Below, piece by piece: positions 45,669 through 56,255 of a stretch of DNA of 64,000 nucleotides. A model generated the notes under the pieces. It did not search any database and was not told where the DNA came from. It saw only the letters and a program-made list of their open reading frames with translations. This DNA comes from Nemertoderma westbladi (lineage: Eukaryota; Xenacoelomorpha; Nemertodermatida; Nemertodermatidae). The position numbers and the translations under genes were made by a program. The DNA lies in assembly GCA_032718475.1 (NCBI GenBank), contig JAUCBJ010009057.1, forward strand, positions 86,436-150,435. The letters are read 5' to 3'. Each line of letters starts with the position of its first letter. Within the stretch, counting starts at the first letter, position 1.

Positions 45669-46842
45669 CAAACGTAGGTTTCTTTTCTGATCTTTGTAGA
45701 ATAGCGTTTAACTCGTTTCGTACAACGCTCTCCTCCACCTTGATGACGGTTGTATCGTGTTAAACGGGGACGATTACGATTATACGGTTGAATGGCAATA
45801 TCAGGTGTCCGTGCCCCAATCCGGCCAGGTAAGATGGGCGGATATTTAGGGAGCCCACAACCGGAGTGCCACCGACTAATTGCTCGGGTAACACTAGATC
45901 TTTAAACAATGAATACAGTTCAGGAGGATCCGTCATACTATTAAGATCAAGAGCTTGAGGTCTCACTAGGGAATGAGGAGGTCTGATCGAGTATTCCGGA
46001 ACTCTGATCATAGGTTTATTTAAGGATCGTTTGAGCCGAGCGACCGTAGGTGATACATCGAACAAGTTTCGCTCGAAACTCCCGTAAGTATAGCGAGTAA
46101 AACCGTGTTTAGCGCAACGTCTCCGCGGATGTTTATATCTTTCCGTTTGTTGGTTGGGTCTAGGGCATTCATCTCAATAATACCAAAGACGCACGTCTTA
46201 TATGGGAAACGCGAGTGATCTTTCTCCAGCTTACAATATTCCTCCATCCGTTCGAAGCTATCCGGTACAACAGGTAGCGGTCGATCGACGGTAAGATACA
46301 TCATAGTGGAATAGAGCTGTTTGAGTTCTACCATGCGGTCATGATGTATACCTTGAGGATATCGAGTCTCTAGGTTCTGTTGACTGGTAATATCAAGATA
46401 GGCTTCTCTCAAGAATTCCAGATATTTTGGTGAAGTCGCTGCGTTTATCCGGCTCTTCAACATCTTCACTTTCGAGTCGGTTTCGAATAGAATTTTCGTG
46501 TTCGAGTCTCATTTTATCGTTCCGCTTCCGCTGGGTATGATATTTAAATAAAACCATTTCCCTTTTGGTGTCTATATCGTTCGTATCGTGTAGGTCGATA
46601 GGATGACCAGTAGTTAAGAAGTCCATATACATACCATTACGATGCGTATAGCGAGCGGTAAATTTTCTACAGTCCAACCCACGCGCAAGTTGCTCCCGGG
46701 AGATTGGCGGTTAGATATAACGACCATCGTCCTCCGTAGTAGTTGGACCAGCGTCGCCGCGTATCAAGCTATCAACAAACGCTTGTAAAGGTAGAGTATA
46801 TCGCTCCCTGATACCAAGATCATCATCTATCAACTCAATCAT
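45664..46842 (-). pseudogene. Gene X of A2: unrecognised protein, broken
   Basis: On the minus strand a frame begins at ATG 46842-46840 (MIELIDDD), shortly after an upstream stop. It meets TAA at 46713-46711, resumes in the same frame to about 46400, moves to another frame (46469-46020, the most protein-like stretch, with FPYKTCVFGIIEMNALDP), returns to the first frame (46065), meets TAA at 45762-45760, and then runs to the element B insertion. Its tail is at 32217-32177. The implied protein is about 540 residues, hydrophilic, without zinc knuckles, protease motif or obvious membrane segments. It lies 3' of gag-protease, in the place of an env-like or accessory ORF. I do not recognise it, and it need not be homologous to the exonuclease ORF. 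Confidence 0.5.
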
Positions 46843-48481
46843 ATCTGCTATATAAGTTTATCCATATTATAATGAGTTTATATTTAGGCGAGCGGGCGTT
46901 GCTGCCTACCCCTCTCTGCCCCCGGACAGTGCGAGATCCTCAGCGCTGGTGTACTTTCGCCGATGTGCCTATCGCCAACGTCGTAGCTGCACAACGACTA
47001 CAACAACCAGCACGAGCCACTCCACCGTCCGTCCCAAAGGCTTAGATATACTTCAGGTTCTTACTGGAGAGTTAGGGTTACTTTCACAATTGCGACTCGC
47101 TACTGTAAACACACCTTAGTAGTAACATTCACCTACAAACGCACAAATTCCACGTAACTGTCACAAATGGTACACATTCTATCACACATTCGGGTCATTT
47201 GTCCGTTAGTCAAGTGCCTTCCAGAATGTCACGTTGTTATTATGTATCCTTGGATACTAGCGGTGTGCTATTTATTCCGTATGCTATTCAATGAGCAAGC
47301 CTTTTATTGTTCTGTTAACTCGCTTCTAATTCTAGCGTGGTTGTTGCTATGGTGACATTATGGAAAGCTAGCGGTAGAATTAGGGTAATTCTCATGCATA
47401 CAGATCTGGGATGCTATTTAATAGTAAGTCTTTAATGGTCAATATCATCTTTATACATGATTTTATGAATTTTATCGGCTATTGACTCTATATTGGAGAT
47501 TCTCGCACACTAACACACTTAATGGGTGAATCTCCGCTCCCATGATCTATTAATTAATGGAATTTTGGGAATATTATAAATTGTATAAAATAACAATTTA
47601 TCAAATTCATTAAAAGATGAATTTAAATTTATTCCCGTAAATTTTATTATTTAATATTAAATAGACACAATTTTATTCCAGAACATGTCTGGGGCCTGGG
47701 ATCCTTGATTCTAGGAATTGATCTTTTTAAGAATATCGGTAAGTGCTACGATATCTTAATAGACTAGAATTTTAAAGGATCTAAAATTTGACAGATTTTA
47801 TAAATATTAATAATTAATATTTAGGATGGGCACCAGTTTATTCCAGAACAAGTCTGGGGACGTTAACCACTGATTCTAGAATTTTGTCTTTCAAGTATAT
47901 CGGTGGGTGCCGCGATATCTTAATCGACTAGAATTGCAAATGGTCAAAGGGTTTAACAGATTTATTTTGCGTTATACGCTACTGTTAAAGGGACATCACG
48001 CTACTATATGTATTATTTAATATACGGTATGAGAGCAATATCGCACGAAGCAATGTCAGTGTGAAGAGGCAAGTCGTTTCCAAGGTCTACCCAGAGCTTG
48101 GTTTAGCCGAGACACGAGGATCTGAACTTTGCATTCCTAATACTCTGCCTACCAATAATACTTAAATATAGTAGTGGCTTTATTGTACTTTAATAAGTAC
48201 GGAGATTTCATCTTACTGTAGTCACGTATTGATAATGTAATACGGGCAGTAAGGAAAGAGAAAAATAATTATTTCTCGCCGTCGCACTAAATATAATATA
48301 CATAATTAACTAATAAACGCGAATATATTGCACTAATCTACTAAATAATCGATAAAATAACATTCTACTAAATAAAATTAAAGAAAACGATTATAATAAA
48401 ATTACATAATAATACATACATAATATAAAATAATAAAAAACAAATATAAATAATATAGTCACACACCCGCTCCATATGTTG
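46843..48481 (-). other. A2 internal non-coding stretch where integrase would be expected
   Basis: Mostly AT-rich, especially 47530-47650 and 48240-48470, with a GC-richer part at 46880-47060. I find no RT or integrase motif on either strand. It contains a diverged tandem pair (47673-47990). Its origin is unclear: it may be the scar of the pol deletion or sequence acquired in its place. Confidence 0.55.
47673..47990. repeat. Diverged tandem pair, about 165-bp period
   Basis: TTATTCCAGAACATGTCTGG at 47673 recurs as TTATTCCAGAACAAGTCTGG at 47838, followed in both by ATTCTAG, ATATCGGT, CGATATCTTAAT and GACTAGAATT at matching spacing. Confidence 0.75.
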
Positions 48482-51400
48482 TTACGTTATGGAGTCCCTA
48501 GATATTTGTCGGATTAGGGAAGTGGTCGTGGGAAGAGTATCTTGCCTTCCATAGTTTCCGGACAGTTTTCGGTCTCTTTCCAGTAAACATAAACGACCAG
48601 CTGGGCGATTGAGTGGTTGTGTTACTTTCTCCGCTCCCTTGGCTTGTCTAATCTTAGCCGGGGTAAGATGAGGAGGCCATTCATCTTCTTTACTTAGGAA
48701 GTCGGGTCCACCTAACCACGCTGGAGTATCTATCAGTTCTTGAGGAGTTGCTCCTCTGGAGGCGATGTCGGCTAGATTGATCGTCTCGGGGCAATGTCTC
48801 CATTGATCTACATTGGAGTTGATGTCGTCATTATCTGAGGAGTATGGTGTTCCCTCAGTTGGGTCGTCAACTTCACTGCTCTCCACTTCCCGTTCACTTA
48901 ATTGATATACCTGTTCTTTTGGTAATCTTTCTATAAGAGTTCTACGAGAAGGGCCAGTAAAGTACCAACCTACTCTAGTTCTTCCCGCATAGACTTGTAG
49001 TGGTTGCGGTTGAGCAGGCCGTTTCTCCAATGTCTCGAGCGCTTCATGCGCATTTTGACCGATGAGTATTTGGACTCCAGGGTAATCGGTGTTGAATCTA
49101 GGTATTTCAAGCTGCTGGGTGAAATCGTCCTCATCCCAGTTATAAGGTTCCACTTGGCTGGTCGCGAAGTTCTTTATCGCTACCATTTTTACTGACCTTA
49201 TGCTGTGTTCTCCTAGTTCATCCTGGGGGGTGGACAACGCACCTACATAATAATCCGCGATTACTGTAGATTTCCAAACCTGCATAATTCCTGACATGTT
49301 TAGCTTAGTTCGGAACTTGGGTTGTCCAGCAAAGATGTCTTCGGCTAGTTCTTTGTCGATGAATGTTCCTGTACTACCGGAGTCAAGGAGGGCGTTCACT
49401 ACATAACTCCTTTTAGGTCCGTGGACCCTTACCTGTACTACAGGAAATTCTCGGATTCCTACATTGGAAGATGGCGCTTTCCAAGATGGTTGTCGATCAG
49501 AAGTAGTTAGAGTGAGGTCGCTGTCTGTATCTTTTTCATACGTGAGTGCTCGATACACTGCGGTATTTATTAAGTAACAGGATTCGTTTTCGTCTGAGAA
49601 TTCGTCCGTATAGAATCCTTCCATTTCAGAAATTTGGTCGGAGAATTCGTCCGTATAGAATCCTTCCATCTCAGAACTTTGGTCAGTGTCGTTCACATCA
49701 CTGAATTGGACATGTAGTTTGGACTCACTTACCTGACTCGGGCTGTTTCTTTCGAATTCGGTGTGCAACAAAATATGATGTTTCGCGCCGCACTTCGCAC
49801 ACCTTGCGTCGGAGTAACAGGTTCGCCGTTGGTGTCCTCGTCTGAGGCAATTATAACACAACCGCTTATCCCACATGACTTCACGTCTATCCTTTAATGA
49901 TTTCTTTAGGAATTTATCACACATATTCAAACGGTGGGGCCCGTCGCACAGCACACATTTTGGTTTGATGTTACTTACTTTAACATGTGCTGTGTGGTGC
50001 ACGCTCGTTCTTTCCTCGGGCTTTCTCACTTGAATTCTCTTAGGAGACGTAGGAGGAGTTTTTCTTACCTGTTCTCTCCTGTCATTGGTTCGAGACTTGA
50101 ATTTACTTACGTCCTTAGTCGCTTTGTTGTCATAGTAAGATCTTTCAGTGTCTTTCCCGCTATCCTCTCCTTGAGAAGTCTGGCTTTCGCCATCGTCTGT
50201 ATAACACACTGGTGTTACCTTTCTCCTAGAAACGGGTTTCTCACTTACCTTGTTTTCCAGTGTCTTCTCTCTGGACTGCCTTAGGAGCTGTAATTTCACT
50301 TCTCCATCTAAGAAGGACATGAGATCAGCCATGGTAGGGTCTCGTTGTTGTTGTTCCATCACATATAACACTTTCTTGTCCCAGCGTGTACCTACTCCAC
50401 CCTTTGGTAAAGTAGATGCTAAGGCTCCTACAACCATAGAGTTCTGGTATTCATGAGACTTACCTAACCAATCTAGCTGTCTACAGATCTCCTGAATCTC
50501 ATCGGAAAACTCTATAATCCCGCTGCTAAGAAACTTTCGGGGCGCCATTAATTTCGCATATAAATACCTAGCTATGTTAGTCCTATTACCATACCTGATG
50601 TTTAATGTATCCCAAACTTGTCTTAATCCATCTGGATGTCCAATAAATTTTAACGCCATTAACTTGGGAGGTCCTTCCAAGCATTCGATGAGGTATCTGA
50701 GTTTCTCTCCGTTAGATAGCACAGAATTCTGTATGTTATCTTTGTAATATTCATTAAAAGGTAACCATTTCATCTCATCTCCATTGAACTTGACGATCTC
50801 TCCCATCTTTACCGCTTGACAGGCTTCGGTTCTAGCCATTTGACGCGTAAAACTTTCTTGGGCCATCGTATTATTTAATATCGAGTTATCGGTATATAAA
50901 TTTCTCGGATTATTATCAAGTCTATATGGAATATCACTGTCAACAGGTTTATAATTACCCTTAATAGGGTTTACTATAGGAGTTTCTACTTCACTAGCAG
51001 TATAGATGCGTGTAGGCTCCACACCTTGCGCATGAAATACTTCAGACCTAATAGGTTGACACATTGTTACAGAGGGTGGTGGTATACCCTTTTGTAAATT
51101 TACTAACTTATCGCGTTCTGACGCGATACTCTGCTGCACTTCTTGCAATGCTAACCTACCCTCTTTTACTGCTCTCTTTAACTGCTCAACTGTCCCTTCC
51201 AACTCCCGGACCTGCTGGGAGGAACATTTACAATGTTCCCTCAGCTGCCCGAGCAGGAGACCCATCTCCCGTCGTCCCTCAGCTACCCACTCGACCGCCA
51301 AAGCGGGAGTCGCCAACGTAGTAGCGGGCAAGCGAGAGACGACGGGCGATAAATTCTGGATATCTCGCTCGGCGTCCAGGATGGGTTCGGACTCAGGAAC

Positions 51401-52891
51401 AGTCCTACTGGGCACAGGTAGTTTCGTGCTGTGTAAAGGGAATTTAGAGGTAGGTTCGGGGAGTACAGGTGTCTCTATCACCGAAAGGGTGGCTTCGAGA
51501 ACAGGCCTAATTATTTCAGGCTCATCTACTACAGTAGGGAGTCTTTCTACTGTAATAATTTGGTCTGTGGGTTCTGTACTACCTAAGTCTGTGCTAGCTA
51601 GTTGCCTTCTCCCAGCTGGGGGCAGATTAGGCAATTTCTGACAGTGAGGCATTCTTCTACGTCTGCTTAGGCGAGATCGATTTCCTCCGCCTTCAGGATC
51701 GGTGGTATCGCCTTCCTCAGATGATGTATAACCTTGTCTTTTGGGAGTAGATCGATTCATCATCTGCATATTACTAGCTGTTAACTGTTTATTAAAGTTA
51801 TCTTGCCTCTCTTGAAGATTTTCCAACTCTAGTTGGGCGATCTCTTCAGCCGCTCTCCGTTCTGCTTCTGCCACCGCTATCTTTCTTTCCGCTTCTGCCG
51901 CTGCTGCCGCTTTTGCCTCTGCCGCTGCCGCTTTTGCCTCTGCCGCTGCTTCTGCCGCCTTTCTTTCTGCTTCTGCTTCTGCTGCTGCCGCTGCTGCTAT
52001 CTTTCTGTCTTCTATACGTTTTTTCTTTACTTGTTCTTCTTGGACTCTAGCGATGCGGAGTTGTTCATCAAATTTAGCTTCGTTCGCAGCTAACCTATCC
52101 ACATCGATGGCGTCCAACACACGCTGGGCTCCTTCACTATTAGGGCTAAGTCCCTCTAGTCTTCTCCTCAACTCTTCATCTCCTACAAAACGTTGATAGT
52201 CCGACAGATAGATGTCAATAGCATCCCTCTTATGCGGTTTCTCTGCTGTCGCTTCACTTTCCACTTGGGAAAATGTAGCGTCTGTTGATTCTCCATGGGT
52301 TGAGCGCTCATCTAGTTGGGCTTTCCACTGAGCCGTTCCTTGAACCTGGAGACTCACCTTTTGAAACCAAGTCTTTACAGCAACTTGCAACGACGTGTCT
52401 TGTCTTCTTTTAGAAGCCTCCTCAAAGGCTGATAAGATTAGCCTGATTCGTAGAATTCTTTCTCTAACTTGATAAAGCAGTTGTCCCTGTTCTTGAGGTC
52501 CTTGGGGTTGTTGAAACAGTTGTTTTTCTACTCGCTCCATAGAGCTGAAGAATCCCTGTGCGTATCCGGCTGCGGACCTCTTCCACACAGCTGGATCGGT
52601 GGTCTCCTTGGCTACTCCCATCCGGTGTATGTCTTCCCAGGCAGCTTCTGATAAATCAAACGGGAGTCCGGGTCCGGGGAAGTTCCATTGCGACTCGACC
52701 ATAGACCTGAAGTCTATGGGTCTATGGTCTTCCCTTGTGTATCCCTCATAACTATCTTTAGTTGATCGCTTACTTCTCGCCCAATCGATCTGGTGTTCTT
52801 CCACCGCGATCAATAACCTAGTGAGTACGGCTGCAGGAAGGATGAGAAGGGGATCCGAACTATCTGACAGTGCCCGTTTTGTGTCAGACAT
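48482..52891 (-). CDS. gag: A2 Gag-protease polyprotein with RT deleted in frame (1469 aa)
   Basis: Start ATG at 52891 in context AAACATGT, the same as in A3. Parts in order: an N-terminal helical region, an Ala/Glu/Lys/Arg coiled coil (about 289-365, partly simple-sequence), a BEL-type gag core (DUF1759 type, about 680-880), three zinc motifs from C979 (first C-x2-C-x3-H-x4-C, second CYNC...H...C, third C-x2-C-x4-H), and an aspartic protease with D1170-S-G. The protease region ends at VGWYFTGPS and is soon followed by WRHCPETINLADIASRG (about 1358-1374), which belongs to the end of RNase H, then DFL and EWPPHL as in pol. RT and the RNase H catalytic part are therefore missing, yet the frame stays open to TAG or TAA-type termination at 48482. 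A 54-bp duplication repeats EMEGFYTDEFSD. It probably yields functional Gag and protease that depend on another copy for RT and integrase. Confidence 0.88.
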   Translation of the reverse strand: MSDTKRALSDSSDPLLILPAAVLTRLLIAVEEHQIDWARSKRSTKDSYEGYTREDHRPIDFRSMVESQWNFPGPGLPFDLSEAAWEDIHRMGVAKETTDPAVWKRSAAGYAQGFFSSMERVEKQLFQQPQGPQEQGQLLYQVRERILRIRLILSAFEEASKRRQDTSLQVAVKTWFQKVSLQVQGTAQWKAQLDERSTHGESTDATFSQVESEATAEKPHKRDAIDIYLSDYQRFVGDEELRRRLEGLSPNSEGAQRVLDAIDVDRLAANEAKFDEQLRIARVQEEQVKKKRIEDRKIAAAAAAEAEAERKAAEAAAEAKAAAAEAKAAAAAEAERKIAVAEAERRAAEEIAQLELENLQERQDNFNKQLTASNMQMMNRSTPKRQGYTSSEEGDTTDPEGGGNRSRLSRRRRMPHCQKLPNLPPAGRRQLASTDLGSTEPTDQIITVERLPTVVDEPEIIRPVLEATLSVIETPVLPEPTSKFPLHSTKLPVPSRTVPESEPILDAERDIQNLSPVVSRLPATTLATPALAVEWVAEGRREMGLLLGQLREHCKCSSQQVRELEGTVEQLKRAVKEGRLALQEVQQSIASERDKLVNLQKGIPPPSVTMCQPIRSEVFHAQGVEPTRIYTASEVETPIVNPIKGNYKPVDSDIPYRLDNNPRNLYTDNSILNNTMAQESFTRQMARTEACQAVKMGEIVKFNGDEMKWLPFNEYYKDNIQNSVLSNGEKLRYLIECLEGPPKLMALKFIGHPDGLRQVWDTLNIRYGNRTNIARYLYAKLMAPRKFLSSGIIEFSDEIQEICRQLDWLGKSHEYQNSMVVGALASTLPKGGVGTRWDKKVLYVMEQQQRDPTMADLMSFLDGEVKLQLLRQSREKTLENKVSEKPVSRRKVTPVCYTDDGESQTSQGEDSGKDTERSYYDNKATKDVSKFKSRTNDRREQVRKTPPTSPKRIQVRKPEERTSVHHTAHVKVSNIKPKCVLCDGPHRLNMCDKFLKKSLKDRREVMWDKRLCYNCLRRGHQRRTCYSDARCAKCGAKHHILLHTEFERNSPSQVSESKLHVQFSDVNDTDQSSEMEGFYTDEFSDQISEMEGFYTDEFSDENESCYLINTAVYRALTYEKDTDSDLTLTTSDRQPSWKAPSSNVGIREFPVVQVRVHGPKRSYVVNALLDSGSTGTFIDKELAEDIFAGQPKFRTKLNMSGIMQVWKSTVIADYYVGALSTPQDELGEHSIRSVKMVAIKNFATSQVEPYNWDEDDFTQQLEIPRFNTDYPGVQILIGQNAHEALETLEKRPAQPQPLQVYAGRTRVGWYFTGPSRRTLIERLPKEQVYQLSEREVESSEVDDPTEGTPYSSDNDDINSNVDQWRHCPETINLADIASRGATPQELIDTPAWLGGPDFLSKEDEWPPHLTPAKIRQAKGAEKVTQPLNRPAGRLCLLERDRKLSGNYGRQDTLPTTTSLIRQISRDSIT

Positions 52892-52999
52892 GTTTGATTG
52901 TACAGTTGAATGCCTACTGCTATATTACAGTCAAAGCAAGTCTAGTAATTCAGTATCACTGTTAGCCTAGTACTGGTAATTAATTACAATATATTAGAA

Positions 53000-53225
53000 T
53001 ACCGGTATACACTTATAGTATATATAAGTATTGTAAACTAGGTTTGTCACAGAGTACCAGTATATAATTTTAGCACAAATATATATAAATATATAATAGG
53101 CCTATCGTGAATACCGGTATACAGCTTACACTGATAGTATATATAAGTATAATTATGGACTAGAATTAATTACAGAGTACCGGTATGATTTCAGCTCAAA
53201 TTTATAGAAATAAATATAATAAGCC
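53000..53225. repeat. Two copies of a 112-bp repeat just upstream of A2 gag
   Basis: TACCGGTATAC at 53000 recurs at 53112, each followed by ATAGTATATATAAGTAT and later by ACAGAGTACC. The counterpart in A3 is at about 59985-60180. Confidence 0.7.
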
Positions 53226-54204
53226 TATGGTAAATACTGGTATGTCAATTATTTTAGAATAATTGAATTTCTGAATATTTTAGGGTTACTTGGTTACTTT
53301 AACTTACTTTATTACCGTTATTTAAGCAGTAGTCCAACTGATATTGAGACCTAGTTGTTGTATGGCAGGCCTACTATTTATAAATCGTTTGAGTTGATTT
53401 ATAATATTTATATCCCGTTTAAAATGGGTTTTGTAAATATTTGAAATAAATGTTATTATTTCTGGGGGGAGTCACTACACAGAAGCTGTGCGCTCTCAGT
53501 GAAGTGCTATTTATTGGACACTAAAAACTGATAATTCTAATTTACCTAAGTTACTTATTACTACAAATTACGTACAATCTGGGTGAGATTACAATCTCTA
53601 AATAAACACAAAAATTACAAATACACAAATACGAATTTTTAGGGTAATTTGAGAGGGAATCTACAAACCAGCCTAACAAAGGGTTAGAATATCTGGTTAT
53701 TACGACGGACAGGTTACTACGGTATTTGAAAATAATAAGTAGTAGTAAATATACTGCGTTGTCCAGATAGGAAAATACCACCGCCTGACGACCTATAACC
53801 GTATCGCTATAGGTACTACGTTATGTATCACGGAGTGTTCCTACCTAGAGATTAATTACCGCGGTCTACCAGAACCAACGTGCCTATTAACCACTTTACA
53901 ACACAAATATACTGCCTACACACTAATTGCTTTCGGAAAGCACTGTACACTAAACCCTAAATTAGGTACAAGTACTTGTACAACAAATAATCAGTAGTTA
54001 AAAATACTTGAACAGCTAAAAGAACCACGGTATCTGCCGGAGTGACCAAAGCACAAAATCTCCAGTCTTTACCTACGCCGAGCAGCCCTGATGTAGTACC
54101 GGGGTTAGTTTAACTATAACGGTATGTATAACAAACACAATTACTGCAGGAATAAACTTGGGGATATGAATGTTGCGAATAATCGCATAAACTCTGAATA
54201 ATAA

Positions 54205-54780
54205 ATATTACGCTACGCATACAAACTACTCAAACAAAATGCAGACCAAATACTGACAGACTACTATCAAGCCTAAACAAACTACGGTATATGCAGACTC
54301 CGAAATGATTAGTTAGTATGCGTTCTAACCTAGTAGTACGACTTATTCCTTCACAGGGGGTTTACCTCACAGCACTTGAAGCCCCTACGTTCCCAACACT
54401 TTATCGGACAGATGCTCTACACACACCGAAATTTCCTCAAACCCAACAACAGTCAGACAACTATCCAGCCTACAAATTATCTAAATAAAATTATACGCTA
54501 CCCGTACAGACTACACAAACAAAGTACAGACCAAACGCTGGCAGACTACTATTAAGCCTAAATAAACTACAGGACATGCAGACTCCGAAATGGTTAGTTA
54601 GTATGCGTTCTAACCTAGTAGTACGACTTATTCTTTCGGTGGGGGATTTACCTTACAGCTCTGGCTGCCCCTACATTTCTAACCGGCACTTTATCGGACA
54701 TACACTCTACATGCACTGCAATCTGTTCAGACCTATCAACAGTCAGACAACAGTCCAGCCTACAAATTATCTGTACAATC
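54205..54780. repeat. Two copies of a repeat of about 285 bp in the A2 leader
   Basis: CGCTACGCATACA near 54211 recurs as CGCTACCCGTACA near 54496. Both are followed by TTAGTTAGTATGCGTTC, CTAGTAGTACGACTTATTC, CTTTATCGGACA and CCAGCCTACAAATTATCT. The A3 leader has the equivalent pair with a 289-bp period. Confidence 0.8.
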
Positions 54781-55055
54781 TGAGCAGGTTTACACGTCTT
54801 CTGCTCAATATTAGTCTACTAGTAAATAAAACTGACAGAAATAAGTAAACCATACAAAGGAATAAGGGGTGATCAATCCCTAATCCCCTAGCAGCCTACA
54901 ATATACAATATATCACAATTGAAATAATACTGCTGTACCTGTACTGTAAGTAAGTACCGGTCCGGATGATCAGGCAGTCAGGCCTACTGGTTACCGGTCG
55001 ACCGGTACTATCAACTTGATTGCTTACGCCGCAATCAAGAAGCTATAACTGTTAC

Positions 55056-56255
55056 TGTTCGCGCTTTTAAGACCTTTGGCAGTTTAACCCGCCAAATCTA
55101 TATGTCTTCTAGGTTATAAATCGACTTTAGCCTATGACAAGTATTTGACACAAATAAATCCAACATTAGCCGAAGCCAGTCTATGCGCGACCATTCACCC
55201 GCTGGATATACCCGGGAGACTGGATTCGGATGCTTTAATTTGATTGCGGTGCAGGCCTACCGTACTATTCGATTGATCGTTAATATATAATCTCTGACAA
55301 ATATTATTCACTTTCGGGAAATATTAGCAGTTCCTTTAGGACGTGGCGCTCTATCTATATAAACAGAGCTATGGCTTACACTAAACACAACGAATGGATT
55401 ATAAGTTACACATAAGGCGCATTCTTTAGGAGATGCTTTGTTACGCGGACAAGCACATACAGACTATTGCACACCGCTGCACACTGAATTGCCGATAGTC
55501 ACTGATTTTAATCATATATAAAGAGAATAGCAACCGGCATTTGTAGAGCCTATAAAATAGCATTCAATTCACTACACACTACAAACCACGATAATATAAG
55601 CCGCAATTGCTATATGTAGCCAGTCTCTCTAACCTTAGTGTATCAAGAAGATCGGGGTTTCTGATCGTTTATAGTTATTCTCCAAATAACAATATGCAAA
55701 CGAATGATACATTTAATAACAAACAGCAAATAGCAGTAAATAATGTGCAATACAGCAGCAGGTACCGTACCGGTCCTCACGCTGTCCAGTGCTGGTCATG
55801 TACCGGTAACAGTTATGTGATCTTATAATTAAAGACGTTCTAATGTTGGAATAATTCAGAATAATTCCATGGCCGATGTTCATGGCATCAGGAAAACCAA
55901 CACACTGAACCCTGTGAGCTGCTGCAGGTAGATTTCAACACAGAAAGGAAAAGCTCTCATTGGCAGAGTTCCATATTCCACAGGTTCCAAATCGTCTAAA
56001 ATGCCAAACCACCCTAGCCTTTGCAGCCAATTACATTGATTTAGCCAACATAAGGCTGAATCGCTCTGCTTGGTTGACCTTGCTCTGGTTGGTTGATCGA
56101 ACCCAACAAAGAGGCCGTCGCTAGGCAAATCAGCCAATCAGCCGGTAGCTTTCATCCTTTGAGTTAGGGAGTTTTTCTTTAGAGTATTTGAGCGCATTAA
56201 GGGAAACTGGATTGCGAAGCAAAAGGGCCAGTTATATCCCGCAAAAGCTTTTACA
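55056..56255 (-). repeat. 5' LTR of A2 (1200 bp)
   Basis: On the minus strand it runs from TGTAAAAGCTTTTGC to GCGCGAACA. It is identical in length to the 3' LTR with five differences. An 85-codon frame inside it (56137-55880) is present in both A2 LTRs only because they are identical; it is not conserved in A1 or A3. Confidence 0.93.

Larger units (their letters stand above)
52892..55055 (-). other. A2 long 5' leader with internal repeats
   Basis: About 2.2 kb between the 5' LTR and gag ATG with no credible frame. It begins (minus strand) GTAACAGTTATAGC, has no TGG tRNA-primer start, and is rich in the palindrome ACCGGT. Two tandem duplications are listed separately. The same leader, inverted and diverged, is present in A3 (58123-60315), so it is a family trait. 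The packaging signal is likely to be here. Confidence 0.7.
30595..56255 (-). mobile_element. LTR retrotransposon A2 (BEL/Pao-like, family A), RT/integrase deleted, with nested element B
   Basis: The element is read on the minus strand: 5' LTR (56255-55056), a 2.2-kb leader, gag-protease (52891-48482), a 1.6-kb non-coding stretch, gene X (46842 onward), a remnant of the exonuclease/zinc-knuckle ORF, purine tract, 3' LTR (31794-30595). Without element B and the duplicated CTGAA it is 12,210 bp. The LTRs are both 1200 bp and differ at five positions by my comparison, so insertion is recent. RT and most of RNase H are missing from an otherwise open frame and no integrase is present, so it must rely on other copies for reverse transcription and integration. 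Confidence 0.9.

Noticed and set aside
54576-54848. 90-codon plus-strand frame in the A2 leader
   Set aside because: It spans the tandem repeat antisense to the element and has no counterpart frame in the A3 leader.
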